A DNA stretch of 64,000 nt from Streptococcus sp. Marseille-P6264 (GCF_902460355.1 NZ_CABPTO010000005.1:118274-182273); one strand, 5' to 3'; shown: positions 1 to 9,799, counted from the first letter of the stretch. The notes: generated by a model not told the origin, from the sequence alone. Numbers and translations: made by a program.

Positions 1-29
1 GTAATAACTGAAATCAAAACAATCGTCAT
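1..29 (-). CDS. possible 5' end of a gene running off the left edge
   Basis: An ATG (complement of 27-29) is preceded by AGAGGATAAGT, a good ribosome site, and opens a frame that stays open to the edge (start M-T-I-V-L-I-S-V-I, hydrophobic like a signal or membrane segment). A TATAAT-like box lies upstream on the same strand near 160. Only nine codons are visible, so neither family nor reality can be judged. Confidence 0.25.
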
Positions 30-467
30 ACTTATCCTCTTGTAATCTGCAAATAATCCATGTATTCACCTGCTCTAAACTCTTCCTCCTCTTGGAATTT
101 TTCAAGTAGCTTAAAGCTTTTAATAATACAATCTATTAGATACTCCCTCAGTCCTATTATAGCAATTATGATTTAGTCCATAAAGTTTTTATGTATAAAT
201 ACCATACAAAAACAGACAGGAACTTTTTCAACATTATCAAGTTTACTAACAAGTTAAATTTCCCATATAGCCGTATTCAAATAGTTATTAAATCCAAAGA
301 TCCCCCTCAAAAACTCTCTTCTAAAGAATTGCTCTTTAGGAGATTTTCTATTATCTCTTTCTTTTCTTACTTAGACTGACTAGACCATTCCTCATCTCTA
401 AAAGACCTAGTAAAAATTGTAAGAAACGAAAGCGATTTGGCCTATAAACAGATATGAAAAGAGCGTT
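30..467. other. non-coding stretch, nothing recognised
   Basis: AT-rich sequence with short unsupported open frames only. A 62-codon plus-strand frame at 191-379 has no ribosome site and a low-complexity composition, and I do not regard it as a gene. Any signals for the gene at the left edge would lie here. Confidence 0.5.
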
Positions 468-700
468 CGAGGTCTAGAATACCATGAATTTATAGGGAAA
501 GTGACCAACCGAGATCTAAGTTACCACGAATCTATAGGAAAAGTAACCAGCCGAGGCCTAAGTTGCCATGAATCTATAGGAAAAGTGATCAGCCGAGACC
601 TAAATTGCCATGAATTTATAGGAAAAGTAACCAGCCGAGACCTAGGTTGCCATGAATCTATAGGAAAAGTAACCAGCCGAGACCTAGGTCGCCGTTAAGA
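468..700. repeat. 42-bp tandem repeat, five full copies plus a partial sixth
   Basis: Units start at 468, 510, 552, 594, 636 and a partial one at 678. Each begins cgagacctaggttgccatga or a close variant and continues through a conserved tataggaaaagt core. The period is exactly 14 codons, so one frame reads through as a repeated 14-residue peptide (RDLGCHESIGKVTS type). That frame has no ribosome site, and it stays open largely because the period is a multiple of three. The last units are the most alike, which suggests recent expansion at the right end. Coding status is doubtful. Confidence 0.85.
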
Positions 701-790
701 TACAGCAAGCTAGACTGGTTCAGCTTTATACCTCTATCAGGGAAACTTCCTATGATTTTTCAGCGACTACAACTAGCAAGATGCCAAAAA

Positions 791-966
791 AGAGGCTGGG
801 ACAAAGGTCCTAGCCTCTCAATTATCTTTGGATTGTCGAACAAGACGCAGTGGTTGAGTGGGCTCTACTAGGCTGATTTCATCAGCTTTTACAACCCTAC
901 TCAACTGTGCGGAGGTGGGACGACGAAATCGAATTCTAACGAATTACCGATTTCTGTCCAACTCTC
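791..966 (+). repeat. dispersed structured repeat, copy A
   Basis: About 176 bp, from agaggctgggac to a gtcc-actctc end. It shares its whole length with copies near 6.3, 16.1, 27.3 and 43.4 kb. It contains three potential hairpins: a terminal gaggctgggac/gtcctagcctc stem, a central gttgagtgggct stem, and a terminal gtgggac/gtcccac stem with inner cgatttc pairing. It abuts the nusB stop codon directly and probably serves as its terminator. Confidence 0.85.
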
Positions 967-1398
967 CTATTCTTCTGTTATAAATTGACTCAAAATCCCA
1001 TTGATAAACTTACTTGATTTTTCATCTGAGAATTGCTTGGAGAGTTCAATGGCTTCATTGACCGCTACTCGCTGGGGAGTATCAAACTCTGTGATTTCAA
1101 AGATGCCTAATCGCAGGATATTCTTTTCCACTAAGGTCAGACGCTCAACTGTCCAGCCTGCTTTCAAGTGCTGGGCGATTTTCTTATCTAACTCTTCCTT
1201 GGATTGAGATACTCCTGTGACCAAGTTGAGTAGAAAAGCTGGGATATTGACCTCAGTATCTGTCTGCTCTTCGTCCTTATCATAAGTATAGGCAAAGCGA
1301 CAAGACTCAATGGCATCCCCTTCATACTCTAGGCTCATCAAGGCCTGAAACGCCCGCTGGCGTAGCTCTCTTCTAGATTCTAACAAAACATCAGTCAT
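967..1398 (-). CDS. nusB: transcription antitermination protein NusB
   Basis: A 143-residue protein with the all-helical NusB fold signature. A conserved C-terminal stretch (residues about 85-135) reads LTLVEKNILRLGIFE followed by VAVNEAIELSKQFS and KFINGILS. The family binds NusE (ribosomal protein S10) and boxA RNA to promote antitermination on rRNA operons. I place the start at the ATG whose first bases overlap the asp23 stop, because upstream in-frame starts lie inside asp23 and the MTDVLLESRREL start matches the family. It is the last gene of the pepP-efp-asp23-nusB string, and a structured repeat follows immediately downstream. Confidence 0.95.
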   Translation of the reverse strand: MTDVLLESRRELRQRAFQALMSLEYEGDAIESCRFAYTYDKDEEQTDTEVNIPAFLLNLVTGVSQSKEELDKKIAQHLKAGWTVERLTLVEKNILRLGIFEITEFDTPQRVAVNEAIELSKQFSDEKSSKFINGILSQFITEE

Positions 1399-1780
1399 TG
1401 AGGAAATCCTCATCAAACAGATCTTTCAAATCTGGTTTTGGTGATTTTTCTGGAACAATACCTGCCACGTGGATATTGACAGCAGACAGCTCTACTTCAG
1501 CCATATCGTTCACAGCACTTTTGACCGCCTTTTGGATTGCAACTGCAACTGTTGGCACACTAATACCGTACTCCAGATAGAGGTAGATATCAACTGATAT
1601 GTCGCCACTTTCATCCGTATGCAGCGCAACACCGCGTCCAAGCGTACGCATAGAAAGGCTATCTGACATGCTTTTATTTGCAAAAGAATGAACGCCCTCT
1701 ACCTTAGCCGTAGCAATGGCAATAATTTTTTCCAAGACTCGTGGCGCAATAACGATTTCGCCTAATTGTTCGTTTGCCAT
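1391..1780 (-). CDS. Asp23/Gls24 family envelope-stress protein
   Basis: 129 residues with the Asp23 domain (residues about 5-115: IVIAPRVLEKIIAIATAKVEGVHSF, then VDIYLYLEYGISVPTVA). Members of this family sit at the membrane in Gram-positive bacteria and are linked to cell-envelope homeostasis. It lies 30 bp after efp and overlaps the nusB start by 8 bp, so the genes are almost certainly co-transcribed and translationally coupled. The acidic tail (LKDLFDEDFLND) is typical of the streptococcal copy next to nusB. A second Asp23 protein is encoded beside fakA at 45.2 kb. Confidence 0.9.
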   Translation of the reverse strand: MANEQLGEIVIAPRVLEKIIAIATAKVEGVHSFANKSMSDSLSMRTLGRGVALHTDESGDISVDIYLYLEYGISVPTVAVAIQKAVKSAVNDMAEVELSAVNIHVAGIVPEKSPKPDLKDLFDEDFLND

Positions 1781-1810
1781 AAGAATTCCTTTCTATATGA
1801 AAGATTGAAA

Positions 1811-2371
1811 TTACGCACGAGAAACGTAAGTTCCTTCTGCTGTATTGATGACCAATTTTTGTCCAACTTCGATGAAGTCTGGTACGTTGACAACAAGACC
1901 TGTTTCAAGAGTTGCTGGTTTACCAGAACCTGTTACAGTAGCACCTTTGATAGATGGTTGTGTTTCTGTTACCACCAATTCAACAGTTGTAGGTACTGTT
2001 ACACCGATCACTTCTGATCCGTAGAATTGGATTTTCACATCTGAGTTTTCAAGGATGAATTTCAACTCGTCCTCTACATTAACGACTGGGATTTCGTATT
2101 GGTCATAAGTCTCAGTATTCATAAAATACGCAGTACCATCCATTTGGTACAAGTATTGTGCTGGTACTGTTTCGATGATAGCTTGTTCAAATTTTTCTTC
2201 TGGACGGTAGCTAGTCTCAAATGTAGAACCAGTACGAACATCACGCAATTTCATACGCATGATAGTATTTCCCTTACCTGGTTTGTGGTGGCTTGCTTCC
2301 AACACGCGGATCAATTTACCATCTGCAGTTTCAAAAGTCATTCCAGCTCTCAGCTTGCTTGCTTCAATCAT
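1811..2371 (-). CDS. efp: translation elongation factor P
   Basis: 186 residues, the usual EF-P length, with an N-terminal KOW-like domain and two OB-type domains ending in the conserved [15 protein letters not shown] enters the ribosomal E site and relieves stalling at polyproline stretches. The tip loop HKPGKGN contains Lys33, equivalent by alignment to the residue modified in other EF-Ps. No genes for EpmA/EpmB-type modification lie nearby. The gene lies 61 bp after pepP, which is a common arrangement in streptococci. Confidence 0.96.
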   Translation of the reverse strand: MIEASKLRAGMTFETADGKLIRVLEASHHKPGKGNTIMRMKLRDVRTGSTFETSYRPEEKFEQAIIETVPAQYLYQMDGTAYFMNTETYDQYEIPVVNVEDELKFILENSDVKIQFYGSEVIGVTVPTTVELVVTETQPSIKGATVTGSGKPATLETGLVVNVPDFIEVGQKLVINTAEGTYVSRA

Positions 2372-2432
2372 TTGTTTTTTACCTCTTTAATAAATAATTT
2401 ACTCTTTATTCTACCATAAAGCTTGATAATTC

Positions 2433-3494
2433 TCAAATCACAATCAATTCTTTTGGAGCGAGGGTCAAGACCTCACAACCAGTCTCTGTAATCAGAAGAT
2501 CATCTTCGATCCGAACGCCGTATTTGCCATCCAGATAGATGCCCGGCTCATCGGTCAAGACCATGCCAGCCTTGATTGGCTCTTCTGACTTGCCAAAGTA
2601 AGGAATCTCATGGATATCCAGACCAATCCCGTGGCCAATCCCGTGGCTGAAGTAAGGTCCGTAGCCTGCATCGTTGATAATTTGACGAGGAATCCGGTCA
2701 AAATCAATACAGCTGAGTCCAGCTTTAGCCGCTTCTATTAAGGCTTGATTGCTGCGCAGGACAATATCATAAATTTCCCGCTCTTCATCTGTCACCTGCC
2801 CCACATGAACAGTCCGTGTCATATCGCTGACATAGTGATTGTAGTAGCAACCAAAGTCCATAGTCAGGGTTTCACCATTTTGGATGACCTTGTCACTAGC
2901 CACGCCATGTGGCATAGCAGAGCGGTAGCCCGAAGCGATGATAAAGTCAAAGGACGCGCCTGAAGCACCTAACTGGCGCATGCGGGCATCCAAAAAGTTC
3001 ATGACAGCCAGCTCTGTCGTCTGACCAGGCTTAATAAAGTCCAGCACGTCTAGGAAGGCTTGGTCAGAAATCTGGCAGGCCTTGCGAATGGTCGCGATTT
3101 CTTGCTCATCCTTGATCATGCGCAACTTTTCAATAAAACCTGTCATCGGCACCAGCTCATGACCAGCAAACACACTTTCCAGCATCTTGAAGTAAGCATA
3201 GGAAATCTCATCATCAAAACCGATCTTTTGCAGCTTGTCGTCCGCAATGATTTTAGCAATTTCACCAACCGCATCCCTCGTTTCCACAATGTCAAAGCCC
3301 TCAACCACGCCCTTGGCAATCAAGGTATAACGAGAATCCGTCAGGAAAATCCGTCGTGACTTGCTAATGAAAACTGTCGCCTCTGTCCCGCTGAAACCAG
3401 TCAGATAGTAAATATTCTTCAGATTAGTTACTAGGACAGCATCACACTCCGTCTGAGCCAAGGCTGCTTCAAATTTTTCAACTCTTGATAACAT
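2433..3494 (-). CDS. pepP: Xaa-Pro aminopeptidase (M24B)
   Basis: 353 residues. An N-terminal creatinase-like domain (about 1-125) is followed by the pita-bread catalytic domain. Metal ligands are visible as the Asp of TMDFGCYYNHYVSDMTRT, the His of SHGIGHGIGLDIHE, the Glu of TDEPGIYL and the Glu of GVRIEDDLL. The enzyme releases N-terminal residues preceding proline and is expected to be cytoplasmic. It heads the pepP-efp-asp23-nusB cluster. An AGGTACCTC-type upstream context with GAGGTACC gives a ribosome site before the ATG. Confidence 0.94.
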   Translation of the reverse strand: MLSRVEKFEAALAQTECDAVLVTNLKNIYYLTGFSGTEATVFISKSRRIFLTDSRYTLIAKGVVEGFDIVETRDAVGEIAKIIADDKLQKIGFDDEISYAYFKMLESVFAGHELVPMTGFIEKLRMIKDEQEIATIRKACQISDQAFLDVLDFIKPGQTTELAVMNFLDARMRQLGASGASFDFIIASGYRSAMPHGVASDKVIQNGETLTMDFGCYYNHYVSDMTRTVHVGQVTDEEREIYDIVLRSNQALIEAAKAGLSCIDFDRIPRQIINDAGYGPYFSHGIGHGIGLDIHEIPYFGKSEEPIKAGMVLTDEPGIYLDGKYGVRIEDDLLITETGCEVLTLAPKELIVI

Positions 3495-3558
3495 GAGGTA
3501 CCTCCGTAAAATATTTCATTTGATTATCGTAAAATAAAATTCTGCCGACAAAGAGCCG

Positions 3559-4977
3559 TTACTCCTCGTCCTTTGTTTCTTTTTGCGCCTTTTCCACATT
3601 GCGCTGATAGGCCTGAATCTGGCGCTCCAACTCCCGTTCGATCGCTGGTTCTGGCGCATATTTCTCTTCCCAGTCATCTGGTTTTAGGATTTTATGAGTC
3701 ACGGGATCAAAATGCGCTTTTCCATCTGGGAAAATTTTCCCCATATTGGCCTGATGGACAATATCAAAAATCCGCTCGGGATCGACTCCCATCAAGACAA
3801 AGCTACCATATGTAAAGTAGAGCATGTCGATCAGGGCATCGACTTGCCCAACCAAGGAAATTTCGGCCTCTCGCTTGCTTCGTACCTTGGCAGCAGCCTT
3901 ATCTAAAGCCTCGTGCATTCTAGCCATCGACTGATCAAATTCTTCCTCTGAAGAGCTGGCAGCTCTGAGAAATTCAACTACCTCTTCCAACTTGAAGTCA
4001 GCACGATGCCGAGCTTCCTCTGGTGTCCAAGCGATGGGTTCTTCCTGCGTAGACTCATCCATGACACCATGGAAGGTCTTGACCTTATTGAAGTGGTGAT
4101 CGCGGGATACAAAGACTTTCTCGCTGGCCAAAATACCGAAATGTTCCAGCGCCCGATGAATCCCATCCTGACTATTGCTGCTGGTCGTATGCTTGGCTAC
4201 TTCCTTGACAGAGCTGGTGCCATTTCCCATGGCAATAGACAAGCCAACTCCTGACAGCATTTCCAAGTCATTGTCTGAATCTCCGAAGGCCATGACCTGA
4301 TGGATATCAAAGCCGTATTCTTGACCAACTAGACGAATCCCCTCCAGCTTGGACATCCCTTGATTGATAATGTCCGCTGCATAGGGGCTCGAACGAGTAA
4401 ATTTCAAATGGGGAAAATTCGCTTCAATTTTTTCACTCTCAGCCGGATTCGCCAAAATCAACACTTGATAAATGGGCTCTTGGATCAATTTCAACAGGTC
4501 TTCTTCATGCTGAGGCAAGGCCTTGCTCACAATCTTGTTAAAACCATGGCTCACCGTCCGAGTCATGCTCCTAGGGATAAACTGGGTAGCCCACTGAGAA
4601 AAGGAACTCATACCAAAGGTCATTATTTTTGAACCTTGCATGGCCTGTTCTGTTCCCAAGGAAATCTCTTTCCGGTGCTCCTTGGCATAGGCAATCAAAT
4701 CGCGCAGGCTCTGCTTATCAATCGGTGTGGCAGAAATAACCCTGTCCTTTGAAAAAATATACTGACCATTGTAGGTGACAGCAAAGTCTAAATCCAGCTT
4801 ATCCATAAAAGGCTTGACAAAGAAGGGGCCACGGCCTGTTGCTAAACCGACCAAAATCCCTTGTTCTTGCAAACTCTTAATGGCGGCCTCTGTCGATTTC
4901 AAGACGGTTCGGCTGTCATTAATCAAGGTTCCATCTATATCAAAAAAGACGGCTTTTATTTCCATTGATTTTCTCAT
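3559..4977 (-). CDS. HAD-IIB phosphatase fused to a MazG-like pyrophosphohydrolase domain
   Basis: 472 residues in two parts. Residues 5-285 are a Cof-type HAD hydrolase with the nucleophile motif DIDGT (13-17), a GLATGRG motif and the late GDSDNDLEML motif. Residues about 300-430 resemble the all-alpha NTP pyrophosphohydrolase/MazG fold (EEARHRADFKLEEVVEFL, EISLVGQVDALIDMLYF, HQANMGKIFPDG). Cof phosphatases act on sugar phosphates or cofactors, and MazG-like domains on nucleotide triphosphates, so the fusion may do two steps on one substrate. Two in-frame ATGs lie 12 bp apart. The first follows AAAGGAAAGA closely, the second matches the HAD start better, and I kept the first. Confidence 0.85.
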   Translation of the reverse strand: MRKSMEIKAVFFDIDGTLINDSRTVLKSTEAAIKSLQEQGILVGLATGRGPFFVKPFMDKLDLDFAVTYNGQYIFSKDRVISATPIDKQSLRDLIAYAKEHRKEISLGTEQAMQGSKIMTFGMSSFSQWATQFIPRSMTRTVSHGFNKIVSKALPQHEEDLLKLIQEPIYQVLILANPAESEKIEANFPHLKFTRSSPYAADIINQGMSKLEGIRLVGQEYGFDIHQVMAFGDSDNDLEMLSGVGLSIAMGNGTSSVKEVAKHTTSSNSQDGIHRALEHFGILASEKVFVSRDHHFNKVKTFHGVMDESTQEEPIAWTPEEARHRADFKLEEVVEFLRAASSSEEEFDQSMARMHEALDKAAAKVRSKREAEISLVGQVDALIDMLYFTYGSFVLMGVDPERIFDIVHQANMGKIFPDGKAHFDPVTHKILKPDDWEEKYAPEPAIERELERQIQAYQRNVEKAQKETKDEE

Positions 4978-5031
4978 TCTTTCCTTTTATGATACAATAA
5001 ATTATAACACAATTCACGGAGAAGCACATCT

Positions 5032-5994
5032 ATGAATAAGCAGATTTTAGTTTTACATACTGGTGGAACCATTTCCATGCAGGCTGACGGAAGTGGTACC
5101 GTCAATAGCAGCCAAGACAATCCCATGAATCATGTGGCTGTTCCCTTAGATGGTATTGAAGTGACGGTAGTTGATTTCTTCAACGTTCCCAGTCCTCACA
5201 TCACTCCCCAGCACATGCTAGAACTCTACCAAAAAATCAAGTCTGTTGCTGAGCACTACGACGGAGTAGTCATTACCCACGGAACCGATACTCTAGAGGA
5301 AACAGCCTACTTCCTTGATACTATGGATATGCCTGATATCCCTGTCGTTTTGACCGGAGCTATGAGAAGTTCAAATGAACTCGGCAGTGACGGAGTTTAT
5401 AACTACCTGACTGCTTTGCGGGTAGCCAGTGACGAGAAGAGTCGAGGCAAGGGCGTTCTCGTCGTTATGAATGATGAAGTGCATGCTGCCAAATATGTCA
5501 CTAAAACCCACACCACCAATGTCAGCACCTTTCAAACTCCGACGCACGGTCCTCTAGGCCTGGTCATGAAGCAGGAAATTCTTTATTTTAAAACAGCAGA
5601 GCCTCGCGTCCGCTTTGATCTGACTAGCATTTCGGGACTGGTACCCATCATTTCAGCCTATGCCGGTATGAAAACAGAACTGCTTGATATGCTGGATTGG
5701 CAAAAGTTGGATGGCCTCATCATCGAAGCCTTTGGCGCAGGCAATCTGCCAAAAGAAACTGCGGAAACATTAACAGCGATGGCAGAAGCTGGCCTCCCCA
5801 TCGCTCTCGTTTCACGCTGTTTCAACGGCATTGCTGAGCCTGTCTACGCCTACGAAGGTGGCGGTGTCAAGCTACACCAAGCCGGAATCATGTTTGTCAA
5901 AGAGCTCAATGCACCGAAGGCTCGCATCAAGTTGCTGATTGCCCTCAATGTCGGCCTAAGTGGTCAAGCATTAAGAGACTATATAGAAGGATAA
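5032..5994 (+). CDS. ansA: L-asparaginase (type I-like)
   Basis: 320 residues with both active-site signatures. Thr13 sits in LHTGGTISM, and the second threonine is in ITHGTDTLEE (Thr85-Asp86). The TGAMRSSNELGSDG segment is also family typical. The enzyme hydrolyses asparagine to aspartate and ammonia. No signal peptide is visible, so it should be cytoplasmic. It is transcribed divergently from the HAD-MazG gene across a 54-bp gap that must hold both promoters. The ribosome site is GGAGAAGCACATCT. ansA versus ansB naming in streptococci is inconsistent. Confidence 0.9.
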   Translation: MNKQILVLHTGGTISMQADGSGTVNSSQDNPMNHVAVPLDGIEVTVVDFFNVPSPHITPQHMLELYQKIKSVAEHYDGVVITHGTDTLEETAYFLDTMDMPDIPVVLTGAMRSSNELGSDGVYNYLTALRVASDEKSRGKGVLVVMNDEVHAAKYVTKTHTTNVSTFQTPTHGPLGLVMKQEILYFKTAEPRVRFDLTSISGLVPIISAYAGMKTELLDMLDWQKLDGLIIEAFGAGNLPKETAETLTAMAEAGLPIALVSRCFNGIAEPVYAYEGGGVKLHQAGIMFVKELNAPKARIKLLIALNVGLSGQALRDYIEG

Positions 5995-6125
5995 AAAACC
6001 AAGCTTGTCTACTCGCTTGCTAGGCATTATTTCTTGATTTTCCTTTATAAATGCTGTATCCCTCGATATAAAGTTCCAAGTTCATAATTATTCTTAACCT
6101 CAAGCGAAGTTATAAATTCAAAAAA

Positions 6126-6286
6126 GGAGTTTGGGACAAAAGTCCAACCTCAAATATAAAAAGCGAACAAAACTAGTTTTCTGGTAATCAGAATTCTGCT
6201 TTGTTCGCTTTTCGCATTTAATTATAGATTTGAAGGCCTTAATAATTAAGATTTTTAAAAATTGAAATCTTTTTGTCCCAGACTCC
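6126..6286. repeat. 161-bp element with terminal inverted repeats, no gene
   Basis: It starts GGAGTTTGGGACAAAA and ends with the near-perfect inverse TTTTGTCCCAGACTCC (15 of 16 match). Inside is another inverted repeat, agcgaacaaa/tttgttcgct. It sits at the position where copy B of the dispersed repeat lacks its left hairpin. Its termini resemble those of that repeat (tgggacaaaa), so it may be a related family or a rearranged copy. It is too short to encode a transposase. Confidence 0.7.
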
Positions 6287-6435
6287 TCAATTGTCTTTGG
6301 ATTGTCGAGCAAGACGCAGTGGTTGAGTGGGCTCTACTACGCTGATTTCATCAGCTTTTACAGCCCTACTCAACTTTGCGGAGGTGGGACGACGAAATCG
6401 AATTCTAACGAATTACCGATTTCTGTCCCACTCTC
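6286..6435 (+). repeat. dispersed structured repeat, copy B (left end replaced)
   Basis: It matches copies A, C, D and E from the ctcaattgtctttggattgtc segment through to the gtcccactctc end, but the usual agaggctgggac hairpin is replaced by the 161-bp inverted-repeat element. It ends 14 bp before the stop codon of the DUF896 gene and separates it from convergent ansA. Confidence 0.85.
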
Positions 6436-6449
6436 TCTTTTTCTTGTTG

Positions 6450-6707
6450 TTATGAATTTGGATCATCCAGACTGCGGCCATGAAGACCTTTCTCACGCTG
6501 GATTTGACGGAGCTTTTCAGGCGTCACATCATTGCCATCCTCGTCAACTATCTTGATACCTTCAATGTGATGGCGAACAGAGCGACGGTAGCCCTCAATA
6601 TACTCTTCACGAAGCTTGGCTTGTTCCACTTTTTCCTCAGCAGTTAAGCCTTCCGTTTTTTTCTTTTTAGCCAGTTCGTTGATACGTTCAATTTTTTTAG
6701 GATCCAT
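6450..6707 (-). CDS. DUF896 (YnzC-like) small protein
   Basis: 85 residues, [20 protein letters not shown] then [36 protein letters not shown], which is the DUF896 two-helix signature. YnzC of B. subtilis belongs to the SOS-induced yneA operon, but the molecular role of the family is not established. It follows glyS by 20 bp with a GAGGGAGAATC ribosome site, so it probably shares the glyQS transcript. The C-terminal tail ([10 protein letters not shown]) is polar and probably disordered. Confidence 0.85.
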   Translation of the reverse strand: MDPKKIERINELAKKKKTEGLTAEEKVEQAKLREEYIEGYRRSVRHHIEGIKIVDEDGNDVTPEKLRQIQREKGLHGRSLDDPNS

Positions 6708-6727
6708 GATTCTCCCTCTCTTACCTG

Positions 6728-8767
6728 TTATTTGGTATTAATCTGATTAAATTGCGCCATTTGTCCAGCCTTGGCCATCAAAGAAGCTAGAAGAGCTAGG
6801 CGGTTATTGCGCACGGCCTCATCTTCTGCCATGACCATGGTATGGTCAAAGAAAGCATCAATAACTGGACTGAGGGCAAAGAGTTGGTCCAAATTGGCAG
6901 CTAAGTCAGCAGTCAACTCCACTTTTTCAATGGCCACAGCCAAGTCTTTTTCCTCTTGATTTTCAAAGAGAGCTGGATTGACAGTTGTCTGCCCTTGGGC
7001 TTTCTCAGCTAGATTGAAGACCCGAGACAGGCTTTCCACTGCCGACTTGAAGTTATCTTGCTTAGCTTTTTCTGCCAGGAGCGCAGCTGTTTCTATCAAA
7101 TCGCGTACGACAAAGTGAGTGCTTTGAAGAACAGCCATCACGATGTCTTTTGGAATGCTGCGATCCATCATCTTCTCAACACGGGCACGGAAGAAGTCTA
7201 GCACGGCCTCTTGATTGTCATAGCTTAGACTATCAAACTTCAGTTCGTAAAGTCGGCTAACCAGCTGAGCTAAGTCAATGTTCCAGCCAAACTTGTCCAA
7301 GATACGCACAACACCCTGAGTCGCACGGCGTAGTGCATACGGGTCATTGGAACCGCTTGGAATCAAGCCAACTGAGAAGAAGGACAAAATCGTATCCAGC
7401 TTATCAGCCAGAGCCAAGACCGCTCCGACCTTGGTGTCAGGCAATTCGCCATCGGCTGAAGTCGGCATATAGTGCTCCCGAATGGCAGCTGCCACTGCTG
7501 CATTCTCACCAGCCAGCAGAGCATACTTCTCACCCATGATACCTTGCAGCTCATCAAACTCACCCACCATGCCAGTCAGCAAATCAAACTTATAAATAGC
7601 CGCTGCACGAGCCAAGTCAGCTGTCTCAGCAGCATCCAAGCCTGCCTCTTGTGCCAAGAGAGCAGCAATCTTACCAGTCCGCTCCATATGCTCTGCTAGA
7701 GAGCCAATCTTTTCGTGGAAGGTCACATTGCTCAGCTTTTCAACCAAGTCGGCAATAGCTAGTTTTTGGTCTTCCCGCCAGAAGAATTCCCCGTCTTCCA
7801 GACGAGCCACCAAGACTTTTTCATTCCCTTTGATGACATTTTCCAGATGCTCTGCATTTCCGTTGCGGACAGAGATGAAGTGCGGTAAAAGTTTGCCTTC
7901 AGCATCGCGCACAACAAAGTAACGCTGGTGCTCTTTCATAGAAGTCACCAGTACTTCCTCAGGAACTTCTAAGTATTTAGCATCAAAATTACCCAGGAAA
8001 GCAGTTGGATATTCTACCAGATTCAACACTTCATTGAGCAGGTCTTCGTCAATCTCGATAGAAACACCGTGCTTCTGCTCTAACGCTCGAATCTGTTCGA
8101 CAATCATATTTTCCCGTTCAATAGGATTGGTAATGACAAACTGAGCACGCAGGTCATCTTCATAGGAATCCGCTGAAGCAATCTGCGTTTCTTGACCCAA
8201 GAATCGATGTCCACGGCTAGTGCGACTGCTCTTGATATCTAAGAAATCTACATCAAAGGCCTGCTCATCTAAGAGTACAGTCAAGGTGTGGACCGGGCGG
8301 ATATATTCAAAGGTGTTGTTGGCCCAGTGCATGCTGACAGGGAAAGTCAAAGCTTGCAGAACTTCCGTCACTGCTGGGATAATTTCCTCTACCGGGCGAC
8401 CGACTTCTTCCTTGGTCACATAGACATATTCTTCGCCCTTGATTTCACGGAAAGTGATGTCCTCAACCGTCAAGCCCTTGCCACGGACAAAACCTTCGGC
8501 AGCCTTGGTAAAGTTACCATCTGCATCCAGAGCGATTTTCTTAGAAGGGCCTTTGAAATCTTCGGTCAAATCAGACTGCTTGTCCGCCAAGCCAACCACG
8601 CGCACCGCCAGACGACGCGGTGTTGAGAACATTTCAATTTTCTCAAAGGTCAGACGATGGTCTGTCAGGAAGGCTCCCATCTTGTCGCGCAGCTGCTTCA
8701 TGCTCGGTGTCACGACATAGGCTGGCATTTCTTCCAAACCTAATTCAACTAATAAATTTTTTACCAT
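6728..8767 (-). CDS. glyS: glycyl-tRNA synthetase beta subunit
   Basis: 679 residues, the normal length for a separate beta chain of the bacterial alpha2beta2 enzyme. The N-terminus [22 protein letters not shown] and the internal [30 protein letters not shown] and [19 protein letters not shown] segments are characteristic. The beta subunit binds tRNA-Gly and works with GlyQ to charge it. Only 2 bp separate it from glyQ. Expression should depend on the T-box leader far upstream, beyond the HExxH gene. Confidence 0.96.
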   Translation of the reverse strand: MVKNLLVELGLEEMPAYVVTPSMKQLRDKMGAFLTDHRLTFEKIEMFSTPRRLAVRVVGLADKQSDLTEDFKGPSKKIALDADGNFTKAAEGFVRGKGLTVEDITFREIKGEEYVYVTKEEVGRPVEEIIPAVTEVLQALTFPVSMHWANNTFEYIRPVHTLTVLLDEQAFDVDFLDIKSSRTSRGHRFLGQETQIASADSYEDDLRAQFVITNPIERENMIVEQIRALEQKHGVSIEIDEDLLNEVLNLVEYPTAFLGNFDAKYLEVPEEVLVTSMKEHQRYFVVRDAEGKLLPHFISVRNGNAEHLENVIKGNEKVLVARLEDGEFFWREDQKLAIADLVEKLSNVTFHEKIGSLAEHMERTGKIAALLAQEAGLDAAETADLARAAAIYKFDLLTGMVGEFDELQGIMGEKYALLAGENAAVAAAIREHYMPTSADGELPDTKVGAVLALADKLDTILSFFSVGLIPSGSNDPYALRRATQGVVRILDKFGWNIDLAQLVSRLYELKFDSLSYDNQEAVLDFFRARVEKMMDRSIPKDIVMAVLQSTHFVVRDLIETAALLAEKAKQDNFKSAVESLSRVFNLAEKAQGQTTVNPALFENQEEKDLAVAIEKVELTADLAANLDQLFALSPVIDAFFDHTMVMAEDEAVRNNRLALLASLMAKAGQMAQFNQINTK

Positions 8768-8769
8768 GA

Positions 8770-9687
8770 TTATTCTCCCTCCTCTGCCAAGAGTTTCTCA
8801 CGAGTCTCTGCATCCAAAAGTGGGTAGCCCAGACGCTTGCGCTCAGCAACAAAGGTCTTGGCCACAACACGAGCCAGATTACGAATACGAGCGATATAAC
8901 CAGCCCGCTCTGTCACAGATACAGCGCCACGAGCATCCAAAAGGTTAAAGGTATGCGAGCACTTGAGAACATAGTCATAGGCTGGGTGCACCAGATGCTC
9001 GTCCAGACAGCGCTTGGCTTCTGCTTCAAACTTCTCAAAATTCTCCAAAAGTAAGTCTTGGTCGCTGACCTCAAAGCTGTACTTGGAATGTTCATACTCA
9101 GGATGCGTGAAAATTTCACCGTACTTGACGCCATCAGCCCACTCAATGTCGTAGACAGAGTCCACTTCTTGGATATATGAAGCCAGACGCTCCAGACCAT
9201 AAGTCACCTCAGCAGTTACCGGTTGAGTTGGCAGACCTCCGACCTGTTGGAAGTAAGTGAACTGAGTGATTTCCATCCCATCCAGCCAGACTTCCCAACC
9301 CAGACCAGCCGATCCAGTTGACGGATTTTCCCAGTTGTCCTCGACAAAGCGGATATCATGTTCCAGCGGATTGATGCCCAAGAGCTCCAAAGACTGCAAA
9401 TAAAGTTCTTGGATATTGCTTGGAGACGGCTTCATGACTACCTGAAATTGATGGTGCTGATAAAGACGGTTAGGATTTTCCCCATAACGGCCATCCGCTG
9501 GCCGACGAGACGGCTCTACATAGGCCGCATTCCACGGCTCTGGCCCAATAGCACGAAGGAAGGTATAGGGACTCATGGTTCCCGCACCCTTTTCATTATC
9601 ATAAGCCTGCATGAGCATACAGCCCTGGTCATTCCAGAATTGCTGTAAAGTCAAGATAATTTCTTGAAATGTTAATTTCTTAGACAT
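8770..9687 (-). CDS. glyQ: glycyl-tRNA synthetase alpha subunit
   Basis: 305 residues with the class II catalytic core of Gly[21 protein letters not shown] at the start, then [21 protein letters not shown] and [21 protein letters not shown]. It forms glycyl-adenylate and charges tRNA-Gly with GlyS. The ribosome site is AAAGGAGTAACAA just before the ATG. The ribosome site and first eight codons are repeated 178 bp upstream, between this gene and the HExxH gene. The unit is probably T-box controlled. Confidence 0.96.
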   Translation of the reverse strand: MSKKLTFQEIILTLQQFWNDQGCMLMQAYDNEKGAGTMSPYTFLRAIGPEPWNAAYVEPSRRPADGRYGENPNRLYQHHQFQVVMKPSPSNIQELYLQSLELLGINPLEHDIRFVEDNWENPSTGSAGLGWEVWLDGMEITQFTYFQQVGGLPTQPVTAEVTYGLERLASYIQEVDSVYDIEWADGVKYGEIFTHPEYEHSKYSFEVSDQDLLLENFEKFEAEAKRCLDEHLVHPAYDYVLKCSHTFNLLDARGAVSVTERAGYIARIRNLARVVAKTFVAERKRLGYPLLDAETREKLLAEEGE

Positions 9688-9799
9688 TTGTTACTCCTTT
9701 AATTTCTTGAGATTCTTGCGAAGCGTTCAAAAGGGAACGATCATTTCCCTTTTGAAAAGCTAGTACATCGCCTAGACAAACCGCCCATAGCGGTTGTCG

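Noticed and set aside
191..379. 62-codon plus-strand frame as a gene
   Set aside because: No ribosome site, low-complexity composition and no recognisable motif.
501..698. A 65-codon frame through the tandem repeat as a repeat protein
   Set aside because: There is no ribosome site or start context, and the period being a multiple of three is enough to keep the frame open. I report it as DNA repeat only.
468..700. The 42-bp repeats as a CRISPR array
   Set aside because: The units are contiguous and similar across their length, with no unique spacers and no cas genes.
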